This document shows, piece by piece, positions 1 to 8,154 of a stretch of DNA of 64,000 nt. Under the pieces are notes generated by a model, which made no database searches, had not been told where the DNA came from, and saw nothing but the letters and a program-made list of their open reading frames with translations. Positions within the stretch are counted from its first letter, which is position 1. Each line of letters begins with the position of its first letter. The stretch spans positions 1-64,000 of the forward strand of contig NZ_JOAK01000019.1 of assembly GCF_000720455.1 (NCBI RefSeq). Reading direction: 5' to 3'. The DNA is from Streptomyces virginiae (GTDB lineage: Bacteria; Actinomycetota; Actinomycetes; Streptomycetales; Streptomycetaceae). Both the position numbers and the translations under genes were made by a program.

Positions 1-47
1 CGCGCGAGCCGAGGAGACACTCCGGCGGGGCCCCGCCCCACACCACC

Positions 48-93
48 CAGCCCCGCCGGCGATTGAGGCGCGGGGCCTGGGGCAGAGCCCCAG
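48..93 (+). repeat. Dispersed intergenic repeat, copy A
   Basis: A GC-rich element beginning CAGCCCCGCCGGCG, followed by TTGAGGCGCGGGG and a short inverted pair around GGGGC. Three related copies lie in other intergenic gaps of this window (16636-16680, 22924-22970, 38423-38471), two of them in the opposite orientation. It lies just downstream of the LiaF-like gene's stop. Confidence 0.6.
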
Positions 94-127
94 AACACCG
101 GCCAGCCGCAGCCGCAGCCGCGCCGCG

Positions 128-787
128 CTACAGCTCCTTGCGGAGCGACGGGCCGCCCCGAGGGCGTTTCGGGGCCTTGATCTTGACCTCCACGCCGCCC
201 CAGAACGCGAAGCCCGTCACCACCACCCGCGGAGCGCCCGGCTCCGTCGGCCCCGGGCTGTCCCGCTGGTCGAACGCGCCCATGAAGCCGAAGCCCCGTA
301 CGTCGACGTCCACCCCCGGCGGCACCGTGATCTCGATGCCTCCCATGACCGCGACGCAGTTGATCACCACCTCGCGCTGCGCGAAGTCCGCCTCGCGCAG
401 GTCCAGCTCGCCGCCGCCCCAGAACGCGACCGCGTCGAAGCGGGGCGGGACCGTCCAGCGGCCCTTGCGCTGGAAGCCCGACATCACCGCGACCGCCAGC
501 GCCGACGTCCCCGTCCCGCCGATCCGGCCCGGCCAGGCCGAGCCACCCGCCGCCACCGTCGCGGGCGGGGAGGCCGCCGGGCCCGTGGGCGCCGGGAGAT
601 CGGCGGTCAGCGGTTCCAGCTCCGCGTACGTGCGGGACTTGTACGCCGCCTCCAGCCGCTCCTCGAACTCCTCCATGTCGAGCCGGCCCTCGGCGACGGC
701 GTCCCGAAGACGCTCCACCACCCGGTCCCGGTCGGCATCCGACGCCCTCAACTCCGGCAACGGCTTCTCCGGCCGCTCGTCACTCAT
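128..787 (-). CDS. DUF1707 / LiaF-like cell-envelope stress protein
   Basis: Predicted 219-aa protein. The first ~55 residues form a DUF1707 domain (ASDADRDRVVERLRDAV and the following EGRLDMEEFEERLEAAY), a short actinobacterial domain often fused to membrane or envelope modules. The C-terminal half repeats glycine/beta-rich patterns (FWGGGELDLR, VMGGIEITVP, FWGGVEVKIK) typical of the LiaF-like C-terminal (DUF2154) domain, which senses or modulates envelope stress in Firmicutes. I chose the ATG at 787 because DUF1707 starts right after it; an upstream in-frame start at 880 would add a sequence with no resemblance to the family. It lies 111 nt downstream of the ABC exporter genes on the same strand and may be co-transcribed. 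Function in this organism is inferred only. Confidence 0.85.
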   Translation of the reverse strand: MSDERPEKPLPELRASDADRDRVVERLRDAVAEGRLDMEEFEERLEAAYKSRTYAELEPLTADLPAPTGPAASPPATVAAGGSAWPGRIGGTGTSALAVAVMSGFQRKGRWTVPPRFDAVAFWGGGELDLREADFAQREVVINCVAVMGGIEITVPPGVDVDVRGFGFMGAFDQRDSPGPTEPGAPRVVVTGFAFWGGVEVKIKAPKRPRGGPSLRKEL

Positions 788-898
788 GCGCACCAGACTA
801 TGCACGCTCGCGCGGGAGTTGTATGGTCCCGCCCCTGATACCGTCCCCGACCCGACCCTGAGACCGCCCCCGAGCCCCACCGGGGACGGCGCCGACGC

Positions 899-1870
899 TC
901 AGCCCCGCCCCGCGTACATCCGCGCGATCACGTCCTCGATGTCCGGCTCCCGCACCGACAGGTCCACCAGTGGGTACTGCGCCGCCACCGCCGACACCAG
1001 CGGCGCCGCCGACGACCCCGCCGGGAAGGCCAGCCACTGCCTCGGCCCCTCCACCTTCACCACCCGCGCACCCGGCACGCTGATCGGCGCCAGCTCCCGC
1101 TCCAGGTCCACCACCAGCGTCCGCTCGCTCTCCCCCACCGACCCCGCCGAGTGCAGCCCGCCCAGCGCCCCGTCGTACATCAGCCGCCCGTGGTCGATCA
1201 CCATCACCCGCTCGCAGAGCTGCTCGATGTCCTGCAGGTCGTGCGTGGTCAGCAGCACCGTCGTGCCGCGCTCCTCGTTCAACTGCCGCAGGAAGCCGCG
1301 GACCTTCGCCTTGCTCACCACGTCCAGCCCGATCGTCGGCTCGTCCAGGTACAGCACGTCCGGATCGTGCAGCAGCGCCGCCGCGATGTCACCGCGCATC
1401 CGCTGCCCGAGCGACAGCTGGCGTACCGGTACGTCCAGCAGCTCCGCCAGGTCCAGGCGGTCCACGCACCGCTCCAGGTTCTCCTCGAACCGCGCCCGCG
1501 GCACCCGGTACATCCGCCGCATCAACCCGTACGAGTCCTTCAGCGGCAGGTCCCACCACAGCGTGGTGCGCTGCCCGAAGACCACCCCGATCCGCTGCGC
1601 GAGACGCACCCGCTCCCGCGCCGGATCGATGCCCGCGACCCGCAGCCGGCCGCCGCTCGGCGTCAGGATGCCCGTCAGCATCTTGATCGTCGTCGACTTA
1701 CCGGCCCCGTTGGGCCCGATGTAGCCGACCATCTCACCCCGCGCCACCGCGAAGCTGATCCCGTCCACCGCCCTGACCTGGCGTTTCTCCCGGCGCATCA
1801 GCCCAACCCGGCGCCGTACGTCAAAGACCTTCTCGACCCCGTCCAGCGAGATCAGCGCATCATCCACCAC
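899..1870 (-). CDS. ABC exporter ATP-binding subunit
   Basis: A 323-aa nucleotide-binding subunit of an ABC-2-type exporter. Walker A is GPNGAGKST, the signature is LSLGQRMRGD, Walker B is DVLYLDEPTIGLD, and the switch histidine is in LLTTHDLQD. The order ATPase plus two unequal permeases matches a poorly characterised exporter family (COG4586/COG4587/COG3694) common in actinomycetes. Its start lies 3 nt downstream of the preceding permease stop, so the three genes are one operon. The substrate is unknown; a lipid, peptide or drug is possible. Confidence 0.93.
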   Translation of the reverse strand: MVDDALISLDGVEKVFDVRRRVGLMRREKRQVRAVDGISFAVARGEMVGYIGPNGAGKSTTIKMLTGILTPSGGRLRVAGIDPARERVRLAQRIGVVFGQRTTLWWDLPLKDSYGLMRRMYRVPRARFEENLERCVDRLDLAELLDVPVRQLSLGQRMRGDIAAALLHDPDVLYLDEPTIGLDVVSKAKVRGFLRQLNEERGTTVLLTTHDLQDIEQLCERVMVIDHGRLMYDGALGGLHSAGSVGESERTLVVDLERELAPISVPGARVVKVEGPRQWLAFPAGSSAAPLVSAVAAQYPLVDLSVREPDIEDVIARMYAGRG

Positions 1871-1873
1871 GGC

Positions 1874-2740
1874 TCAGCTCCCCGTGCTCCGGTACGAACG
1901 GACTCCCGCGCGCCAGGCCAGCGACGCGGGCACGAACACCGCGAGGGCCACCAGCGGGCTCAGGAACGCGGCCCACCCCGGCAGCCCCAGCGGATCGGGC
2001 CGCCCCAGCACGTACAGCGCGGGCAGCCAGTTGACGAAGGCCAGCGGCACGACGAAGGTCACCCCGCGCAGCAGGTCGGTCGCGAAGACCGTCGGCGGGT
2101 ACTGCAGCATCGTGCAGCCGCCGTAGGTGAAGGAGTTCTGCACCTCCGCCGCGTCCCCGGCGATGAACTGGAAGGCGGCCCCGGCCACCATCACCGCCGC
2201 GAAGATCGACCCGCCGGCCAGCAGCATCACCGGCACCAGCAGCACCTTCCCCGCCGTCCACTCCACGTCCAGCGTGCAGAGCGCCCAGCCCAGCACCCCC
2301 AGCCCCTGCCCGATCCGGCCGAGCCGGCGCAGCGCGAAGCGGTCGGCGGCGACCTGCGCGAGCAGCGGGACCGGGCGCACCAGCATGGTGTCGAGCGAAC
2401 CGTCGCGGATCCTGGCGCCGATCCGGTCGGTGTTGCCCAGCAGCAGGTCCGCAAGCCCCAGGGACGCCGAGCAGGACCCGTACAGCAGCGCGACCTCGGG
2501 CAGAGTGAAGCCGCCGAGGGCGTCCACGTGCGAGAACATGATGTAGATCGCGACGAAGTCCAGCAGCGTGATCGCCGCGTTCCCCACCGTCGACAGGACG
2601 AAGGACGTCCGGTACGTCATCGTCGACCGGACCCACATCGCCACGATCAGGCCGTAGCCGCGCAGCCCCTCCCGGAGCCGGCCGCGCGCGCGGGGCACCT
2701 CCAGCTCCGCGAACTCCCGCTCCAGTACCGCCTCAGCCAC
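1874..2740 (-). CDS. ABC-2 family permease, COG3694-like
   Basis: A 288-aa integral membrane protein with about six hydrophobic segments (for example FVLSTVGNAAITLLDFVAIY and VTFVVPLAFVNWLPALYVLG), matching the ABC-2 permease class that pairs with the ATPase next door. Its start overlaps the upstream permease stop by 8 nt, which indicates translational coupling. It forms the second half of the heteromeric membrane channel. Confidence 0.9.
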   Translation of the reverse strand: MAEAVLEREFAELEVPRARGRLREGLRGYGLIVAMWVRSTMTYRTSFVLSTVGNAAITLLDFVAIYIMFSHVDALGGFTLPEVALLYGSCSASLGLADLLLGNTDRIGARIRDGSLDTMLVRPVPLLAQVAADRFALRRLGRIGQGLGVLGWALCTLDVEWTAGKVLLVPVMLLAGGSIFAAVMVAGAAFQFIAGDAAEVQNSFTYGGCTMLQYPPTVFATDLLRGVTFVVPLAFVNWLPALYVLGRPDPLGLPGWAAFLSPLVALAVFVPASLAWRAGVRSYRSTGS

Positions 2741-3605
2741 CCTGGACCACCACCTTCCGCGTCGCCGCCGACTGCAACAGCCGCCCCGCGCCGAGCAGTA
2801 CGAGGACCCAGCCGGCCTGGAAGGCCAGCGCGCCGGCCGCGTCCCCCGCTCCCGCGTGCTCGCCCAGCAGCACGTCCAGCGGGACCTGGAGCATCGCCGC
2901 CCACGGAAGTGCGCGCACGAACTCGCCGAAGGCGCCGGGGAAGACGGTCAGCGGCAGCAGCATCCCCGAGAAGAAGATCGAGACGACGGTCGCCATCAGG
3001 TTGATCCCGGACCCGTCCAGCAGCCAGAAGGCCAGCAGCCCCAGCAGGTAGCGCAGGGCGAAGCTCACCACCAGCCCCAGCGTCACGGAGACCAGGAACA
3101 GCAGCCAGCGCGACGGGTCCGAGGGCAGCGCCAGCCGGAAGACCAGCGCCCCCGCCGCGAGCGGGACCAGCCCGCGCCCCAGCAGCTGGAAGGCGGCACG
3201 GCCCAGGTCGGCCGCCAGCCACCACATCTGCAGGTCGGCGGGCCGGTACAGGTCCACGGCGATGTCGCCCGTGCGCACCCGCTCCTGGAGCTCCTCCTGG
3301 AACCCGCCGCCGATCAACGCCCCCGCGGCCAGCAGCGACTGGCTCACCCAGACGAAGGTCAGGGCCTGGGCCTGGTCGTAGCCGCCCAGCCCCGGGCGCT
3401 GCTCCCACAGCGCGATGTACGTGAACGCGACGATGAAGCCGAACACGGTGTTGGTGAACACGCCCGCCGCGGTCGCCGTCCCGTAGGTGGCGTAGCGCCG
3501 GAATCCGCCGGCCGCGACCGCAGCGTAAAGGGCAACTTCTTCGCGCACTCCTTCGCGCACTCCTTGGCGCACTCCTTGGCGCACCGTATCCCCTCCGTTT
3601 TCCAC
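2733..3605 (-). CDS. ABC-2 family permease, COG4587-like, with repetitive N-terminus
   Basis: A 290-aa permease with about six membrane segments and the family-typical phrase VRTGDIAVDLYRPADLQ in a loop. It is the first gene of the exporter operon. The start is a GTG at 3605 (codons for ENGGDT follow). The N-terminus then contains the repeat GVRQ/GVRE/GVREE, encoded by a 12-bp tandem repeat, ahead of the first recognisable family residues (VALYAAVAAGGFRRY). Because each repeat unit contains AAGGAG followed by GTG, the true start could be any of four in-frame GTGs. Confidence 0.88.
   Translation of the reverse strand: MENGGDTVRQGVRQGVREGVREEVALYAAVAAGGFRRYATYGTATAAGVFTNTVFGFIVAFTYIALWEQRPGLGGYDQAQALTFVWVSQSLLAAGALIGGGFQEELQERVRTGDIAVDLYRPADLQMWWLAADLGRAAFQLLGRGLVPLAAGALVFRLALPSDPSRWLLFLVSVTLGLVVSFALRYLLGLLAFWLLDGSGINLMATVVSIFFSGMLLPLTVFPGAFGEFVRALPWAAMLQVPLDVLLGEHAGAGDAAGALAFQAGWVLVLLGAGRLLQSAATRKVVVQGG
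3541..3588. repeat. 12-bp tandem repeat at the permease N-terminus
   Basis: About 3.7 copies of a 12-bp unit: TCGCGCACTCCT twice, TGGCGCACTCCT once, and a partial TGGCGCACCGTA. On the minus strand it encodes a GVR(Q/E) repeat. The antisense reading would give a Cys/Lys repeat, which I regard as a shadow. Confidence 0.9.
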
Positions 3606-3760
3606 GTCGTTCCTACGTCGGCCAAAGCGCGCGAGCTTAGTGCGGAGGGGCGAGCCACGCGACCGATTTACCCCTGTCCGGGGCGGTGGTCACCGGCCAT
3701 CGGGTAGACACCATGAGGTACAGAAGTGGATATTTCGAACAGCGTCGAGGAGTCCTGGAG

Positions 3761-6211
3761 ATGAGCGACCAGTCACCAGCCGCGGGCTGGACCCCTCGCG
3801 ACCCGGACACCCCGCCCCACGGCGGGGGCGGCCCCGGCCATCCCGGCCATCCCGACCGCCCCGGCCATCCCGACCGCCCCGGGAAGAACGCCCGCCGCCA
3901 CCGGACCGGCCTGCGCCGACTCCTCCCCACCTGGCGCATGGTCCTCGGTGCCGTACTGCTCCTCGCCCTCCTGATCGGCGGCGGCCTCGTGGCCGGCTAC
4001 CTGCTGGTCGACATCCCGCCCGCCAACGCCGCCGCGACCGCGCAGTCCAACGTCTACCTCTACTCCGACGGCTCCCAGATCGCCCGCGACGGCGAGGTCA
4101 ACCGCGTCAACGTGCCCCTCTCGCAGATCCCGCTGACCGTCCAGGAGGCCGTACTGGCCGCGGAAGACCGGGACTTCTACTCCGAACGGGCGGTGGACCC
4201 CAAGGCCATGGTCCGCGCCGCCTGGAACACGGCCACCGGCAAAGGCACCCAGTCCGGATCGACGATCACCCAGCAGTACGTCAAGAACTACTACTTGGGC
4301 CAGGAACAGACCCTCAAGCGCAAGGCCAAGGAATTCTTCATCGCGATCAAACTCGGCCGCGAGAAGTCGAAGGCCTACATCCTCGAGGGCTACCTGAACA
4401 CCAGCTACTTCGGCCGCAACGCCTACGGCATCCAGGCCGCCTCCCAGGCCTACTACGGCAAGGACGTCGGCAGCCTCACCACCGCCGAGGGCGCCTACCT
4501 CGCCACCCTCCTCAACTCCCCCAGCGCCTTCGACGTCGTCTCCCACCCGCAGAGCCGCACCCGCGCCCTCGCCCGCTGGAACTACGTCCTCGACGGCATG
4601 GTCAAGAAGGGCTGGCTGCCCGCCGCCGAGCGCGCGGCCACGCAGTTCCCCGAACCGGGCAAGGTACGGGCCGCCGCCGGCCTGTCCGGCCAGCGCGGCT
4701 ACCTCGTCGAAGCCATCAAGGAGTTCATCGTCGACCGCAAGATCCTCGACGACAAGACCCTCGCCGAGGGCGGCTACCGGATCCGCACCACCATCGACCG
4801 CCGCCGCCAGGCCGACTTCGTCGAGGCCGTCGACGACCAGATGCTCGGCAAACTCGACCCCGAGACCCGCAAGGCGGACCGGCTGGTGCGGGCGGGCGGC
4901 GTCTCCATCGACCCGGCCACCGGCAAGGTCGTCGCCATGTACGGCGGCGTCGACTACACCAGGCAGTACGTGAACAACGCGACCCGGCACGACTACCAGG
5001 TCGCCTCCACCTTCAAGCCGTTCGTCTTCGCGGCCGCCGTCGAGAACGACTCCCGCACCCAGGACGGCCGCAGGATCACCCCCAACACGATCTACAACGG
5101 CGACAACAAGCGCCCCGTCACCGGCGGCCGGATCCGCTTCGCCCCGGAGAACGAGGGCCAGATCTCGTACGGGAACATCACCGTCAACACCGCCACCGAC
5201 CTCTCCGTCAACGCCGTGTACGCGCAGATGGCCGTCGACGTCGGCACCGCCAAGGTCAAGAAGACCGCCATCGACCTGGGCGTCCCCGAGGACACCCCGA
5301 ACTTCGTGGTCGGCCCGGCCATGGCACTCGGCACCCTCCAGGCCAGCGTCCTGGACATGACCCAGGCGTACGCGACCCTCGCCGACCACGGCCGCCGCAC
5401 CCCCTACACCTTCGTGGAGGAGATCGAGAAGGGAGGCGACAAGATCCCCCTGCCCGAGCGGACCCCCGTCCAGGCCATCAGCCGCGAGGCCGCCGACACC
5501 ACCACGTCCATGCTGGTCAGCGTCGTGGACAACGGCACCGGTACGGCGGCGCTCGCCGCCGGCCACCCGGCCGCGGGCAAGACCGGCACGGGCGAACTGG
5601 ACCGCTCGGCCTGGTTCGCGGCCTACACCCCGAACCTGGTCACGGTCGTCGCGATGATGGGCCAGGACCCCGACACCGGCACCCTGGAATCGCTGTACGG
5701 GGCCCTCGGCGAGTCCCGCATCGGCGGTGGCGGCTACCCGGCCCGGATCTGGGCCGCGTACACGAAGACCGCACTGGAGGCCACCGACCCCGTCGACTTC
5801 GAACTCGACCTCCAGCCGGGCGCCGCACAGCCCCCGCCGCCCTCCTCACAGTCGAACCCGCCGCCGGAGACGCCGGACGAGGACACCGAGCCCCCCTCCC
5901 TGCGGCCGACCCCGACGTCCGGCGGCCAGGACAACGGCGGGCAGGACAACGGCGGGCAGGGGGGCCGCACACAGGGCGGCCGGGACAACGGCGGCCAGGA
6001 CGGCGGCCGCGACAACGGCGGCCGGACGCAGGGCGGCCAGGACGACGGCGGCACCGGTACCAGTACCGGTCGGGGCGACGACGCCGGCACCGGCCGGGGC
6101 GACGACGGCGGCACCACCGCGGGCACCCAGGGCGGTACGGGCGGCCCGGCGGGCTCCGACGGCGGCGGCGTCATCGGAGGCCCGCGCCCGCCGTCGGCGT
6201 TCCTGGAATAG
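3761..6211 (+). CDS. Bifunctional class A penicillin-binding protein
   Basis: An 816-aa membrane-anchored peptidoglycan synthase. A disordered Pro/His/Gly N-terminus is followed by a membrane anchor at about residues 60-83. The GT51 glycosyltransferase domain has its catalytic motif EDRDFYSE beginning at E135, then GSTITQQYVKNYY and the EGYLNTSYFG motif. The transpeptidase has SxxK at S416-TF-K419, SVN at 482-484 and KTGT at 607-610, so all three penicilloyl-enzyme motifs are intact. The last ~125 residues are a Pro- then Gly/Gln/Asp/Asn-rich tail (repeats of GGQDNGG). The start at 3761 has GAGGAG at 3747-3752 as ribosome binding site; an in-frame ATG at 3686 lacks one. It acts outside the membrane in wall synthesis. 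Confidence 0.95.
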   Translation: MSDQSPAAGWTPRDPDTPPHGGGGPGHPGHPDRPGHPDRPGKNARRHRTGLRRLLPTWRMVLGAVLLLALLIGGGLVAGYLLVDIPPANAAATAQSNVYLYSDGSQIARDGEVNRVNVPLSQIPLTVQEAVLAAEDRDFYSERAVDPKAMVRAAWNTATGKGTQSGSTITQQYVKNYYLGQEQTLKRKAKEFFIAIKLGREKSKAYILEGYLNTSYFGRNAYGIQAASQAYYGKDVGSLTTAEGAYLATLLNSPSAFDVVSHPQSRTRALARWNYVLDGMVKKGWLPAAERAATQFPEPGKVRAAAGLSGQRGYLVEAIKEFIVDRKILDDKTLAEGGYRIRTTIDRRRQADFVEAVDDQMLGKLDPETRKADRLVRAGGVSIDPATGKVVAMYGGVDYTRQYVNNATRHDYQVASTFKPFVFAAAVENDSRTQDGRRITPNTIYNGDNKRPVTGGRIRFAPENEGQISYGNITVNTATDLSVNAVYAQMAVDVGTAKVKKTAIDLGVPEDTPNFVVGPAMALGTLQASVLDMTQAYATLADHGRRTPYTFVEEIEKGGDKIPLPERTPVQAISREAADTTTSMLVSVVDNGTGTAALAAGHPAAGKTGTGELDRSAWFAAYTPNLVTVVAMMGQDPDTGTLESLYGALGESRIGGGGYPARIWAAYTKTALEATDPVDFELDLQPGAAQPPPPSSQSNPPPETPDEDTEPPSLRPTPTSGGQDNGGQDNGGQGGRTQGGRDNGGQDGGRDNGGRTQGGQDDGGTGTSTGRGDDAGTGRGDDGGTTAGTQGGTGGPAGSDGGGVIGGPRPPSAFLE

Positions 6212-6252
6212 CTCTTGGACCAGCTCCTGGACCAGGAGCCGGTCCAGGAGGG

Positions 6253-6573
6253 TCAGTGACCGGAGGTCGCCTTCAGCCCCACCACGGCGACCAGCAGCAG
6301 ACAGATGAAGAAGATCCGGGCGGCGGTGACGGGCTCACCCAGCACCGCCATACCGAGCACCGCGGCACCGGCGGCACCGATGCCCACCCACACCCCGTAC
6401 GCCGTGCCGATGGGCAGGGTCTTCGCCGCGTAGGACAGCAGCACCATGCTGGCCACGATCCCCGCACCCGTGAACACACTGGGCCAGAGCCGGGTGAAGC
6501 CCTCGGTGAATTTCATGCCGATCGACCAGCCCACTTCGAGCAGACCGGCGAGAAGAAGAAGAACCCAGGCCAT
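6253..6573 (-). CDS. sugE: SMR-family guanidinium exporter (SugE/Gdx type)
   Basis: A 106-aa small multidrug resistance protein with four membrane helices. The first helix MAWVLLLLAGLLEVGWSIGM holds the essential glutamate of the family (E13), and the helix-2 to helix-3 region carries GTAYGVWVGIGAAG, typical of the SugE/Gdx branch. The ATG at 6573 is preceded by GGAGG (revcomp of 6581-6585) and is 34 nt from a guanidine-III riboswitch, so the likely substrate is guanidinium exported in exchange for protons. Confidence 0.93.
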   Translation of the reverse strand: MAWVLLLLAGLLEVGWSIGMKFTEGFTRLWPSVFTGAGIVASMVLLSYAAKTLPIGTAYGVWVGIGAAGAAVLGMAVLGEPVTAARIFFICLLLVAVVGLKATSGH

Positions 6574-6607
6574 GACGGCACCTCCGAGACATCGGGCGAT
6601 ACGGGGT

Positions 6608-6647
6608 GCGTCGTCTTGTCGTACCCGGTACGGCGCGTCTCGTCGGG
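6608..6647 (-). promoter_or_regulatory. Guanidine-III (mini-ykkC) riboswitch
   Basis: On the minus strand the RNA reads CCCGACGAG, then GCGCCGUACCGGGU, then ACAAGACGACGC. This matches the compact guanidine-III pseudoknot aptamer almost base for base (conserved GACGAG, GCGCCGUAC and ACAAGACG blocks; helix CCCG with CGGG, pseudoknot helix GCGCCGU with ACGACGC having one C-A mismatch). It ends 34 nt before the start of the SMR exporter and 22 nt before its GGAGG, a good position for translational control in which guanidine frees the ribosome binding site. Recognised by eye from the published class; a covariance-model scan was not run. Confidence 0.85.
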
Positions 6648-6677
6648 TTCTCCCCCACCGTAGCAAAGGGCAGCGAA

Positions 6678-6707
6678 AAGGGCCGGTGACCTCGGCCACC
6701 AGCCCTT
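6678..6707 (-). terminator. Stem-loop between groES-like gene and SMR exporter
   Basis: Imperfect inverted repeat AAGGGC-GGTG against CACC-GCCCTT, 17 nt downstream of the groES-like stop. It probably ends that transcript before the exporter leader. Confidence 0.45.
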
Positions 6708-6723
6708 GTCGTCCCGCGTCGGA

Positions 6724-7065
6724 TCAGAGGTACAGCCCGGTGGAGTCCTCCGACCCCTCCAGCCGCTCCGCGGCCACGGCGTGCAGGTCCCGCTCGCGCA
6801 TCAGCACGTACGTCGCCCCGCGCACCTCGACCTCGGCCCGGTCCTCAGGGTCGTACAGCACCCGGTCCCCGGGCTCGACGGTCCGGACGTTCTGGCCGAC
6901 CGCGACGACCTCGGCCCAGGCCAGCCGCTTGCCCACCGCGGCCGTCGCCGGGATCAGGATGCCGCCGCCGGAGCGCCGCTCGCCCTCCGGCAGGTCGGAC
7001 TTCACGAGCACGCGGTCGTGCAGCATGCGGATGGGCAGCTTGTCGTGGGTGGTGTTCTCGCTCAC
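6724..7065 (-). CDS. GroES-like co-chaperonin homologue
   Basis: A 113-aa protein of the Cpn10 fold: LPIRMLHDRVLVKSD resembles the first strand, GGGILIP lies in the mobile-loop position, and VEPGDRVLYDPE and YVLMRERDLHAVA match the C-terminal strands. No GroEL lies beside it, so it is a stand-alone paralogue rather than the main groES. The CDS follows the DUF3618 gene with a 43-nt gap on the same strand. Confidence 0.85.
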   Translation of the reverse strand: MSENTTHDKLPIRMLHDRVLVKSDLPEGERRSGGGILIPATAAVGKRLAWAEVVAVGQNVRTVEPGDRVLYDPEDRAEVEVRGATYVLMRERDLHAVAAERLEGSEDSTGLYL

Positions 7066-7108
7066 GCCCCGAACCTACCTGTCCGCACGCCTTCCGTACC
7101 GCGCAGGG

Positions 7109-7429
7109 TCATCCGCGCTTGTGGCGCGCCGAGACCACGAGCAGCCCGACGACGCCGACCGCGAGCAGCGCGACGGGCACCACGCGGTCGAGGCGCGGGG
7201 TCCCGTCCTCGTGCCGCAGACCGTCGCGCAGGTCCGTCACGACGCGGTTCACCGTGGCGAAGGCCCGCCCCGCGGTCTGGTCGACGGTCGAGGCGACCCG
7301 GGCCCGCGCGTCCCCGATGATCGTCTGCGGGTGCATGCGCACGCCGATCTCGTCGAGCGTCTCGGCGAGCTGCTCGCGGCGGCGGACGATGTCCGCCTCG
7401 ATCTGTGCGGGGGTCCTGGCTTCCGACAC
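7109..7429 (-). CDS. DUF3618 membrane-associated protein
   Basis: A 106-aa protein. The first 40 residues (ARTPAQIEADIVRRREQLAE, then TLDEI) are the DUF3618 signature. A single membrane helix (VVPVALLAVGVVGLLVVSA) precedes a basic RHKRG tail. The domain is common in actinobacteria next to phage-holin-like or envelope proteins; its function is not known. It probably shares a transcript with the groES-like gene. Confidence 0.85.
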   Translation of the reverse strand: MSEARTPAQIEADIVRRREQLAETLDEIGVRMHPQTIIGDARARVASTVDQTAGRAFATVNRVVTDLRDGLRHEDGTPRLDRVVPVALLAVGVVGLLVVSARHKRG

Positions 7430-7539
7430 CGCGCTGCCTCCGTCGTCGTGGTCGTGATCGTGTGGGGGCGTAGTCCGCCGTGAACAGTCTGTCAGCTTAG
7501 TCTCGAGACGTACCGATCCCCTCCCGAGGAGACTGTCAG

Positions 7540-8007
7540 ATGAGCGAGCGACTCCAGCCGGGCGACACCGCCCCCGCCTTCACCCTGCCCGACGCGGACG
7601 GCAACGAGGTCTCGCTCGCCGACCACAAGGGCCGGAAGGTGATCGTCTACTTCTACCCGTCCGCGCTGACGCCGGGCTGCACGAAGCAGGCGTGCGACTT
7701 CACGGACAACCTGGCCGTCCTGGCCGCAGCCGGCTACGACGTCATCGGCGTCTCCCCCGACAAGCCGGAGAAGCTGGCGAAGTTCCGCGAACAGGAGCAC
7801 CTGAAGGTGACGCTGGTCAGCGACCCGGAGAAGGAGACGCTGGCGGCGTACGGGGCGTTCGGCGAGAAGAAGCTGTACGGCAAGACGGTCACGGGCGTCA
7901 TCCGCTCCACGGTGGTCGTCGACGAGGCGGGCAAGGTCGAGCACGCCTTCTACAACGTGAAGGCGACGGGCCACGTAGCCAAGATCATCAAGGACCTGGG
8001 CATCTGA
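7540..8007 (+). CDS. bcp: Thioredoxin-dependent peroxiredoxin (BCP)
   Basis: A 155-aa peroxiredoxin of the BCP/PrxQ class that reduces hydroperoxides. The active site is YPSALTPGCTKQACDF with the peroxidatic Cys47 and a resolving Cys52 five residues on, as in E. coli BCP. The usual PxxxTxxC has serine/alanine before TPGC. The start has GAGGAGA at 7526-7532. Upstream, divergent from DUF3618, is a small palindrome GTCTCGAGAC at 7500-7509. Confidence 0.95.
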   Translation: MSERLQPGDTAPAFTLPDADGNEVSLADHKGRKVIVYFYPSALTPGCTKQACDFTDNLAVLAAAGYDVIGVSPDKPEKLAKFREQEHLKVTLVSDPEKETLAAYGAFGEKKLYGKTVTGVIRSTVVVDEAGKVEHAFYNVKATGHVAKIIKDLGI

Positions 8008-8020
8008 CGCCCCCGTCCCC

Positions 8021-8058
8021 CGGAGTGGGCCGCCCCTGACCAGGGGCGGCCCACTCCG
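8021..8058 (+). terminator. Terminator of bcp
   Basis: A perfect 18-bp stem (CGGAGTGGGCCGCCCCTG with its complement) and a 2-nt loop, beginning 13 nt after the bcp stop. Confidence 0.8.
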
Positions 8059-8154
8059 CTTATCGGACGAAACCACCCGTGACCGCCCGCCTTCCGAACC
8101 CGTTAGCCCGTACGAGGCCCGCACACGCGGCCGGACATACGGAGGGGGGCGGGC

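Noticed and set aside
3359..3658. Minus-strand frame with an AKECAKECAKEC repeat
   Set aside because: It is the antiparallel-frame reading of the 12-bp repeat inside the permease gene; the rest has no family similarity.
3605..3760. c-di-AMP (ydaO) riboswitch before the penicillin-binding protein
   Set aside because: Checked because envelope genes in Streptomyces often carry it; the conserved aptamer blocks are absent.
3640..6663. Long plus-strand frame of about 1000 codons over the penicillin-binding protein
   Set aside because: Arg/Pro/His-rich shadow of the real gene in another frame; the true frame has all three penicillin-binding motifs.
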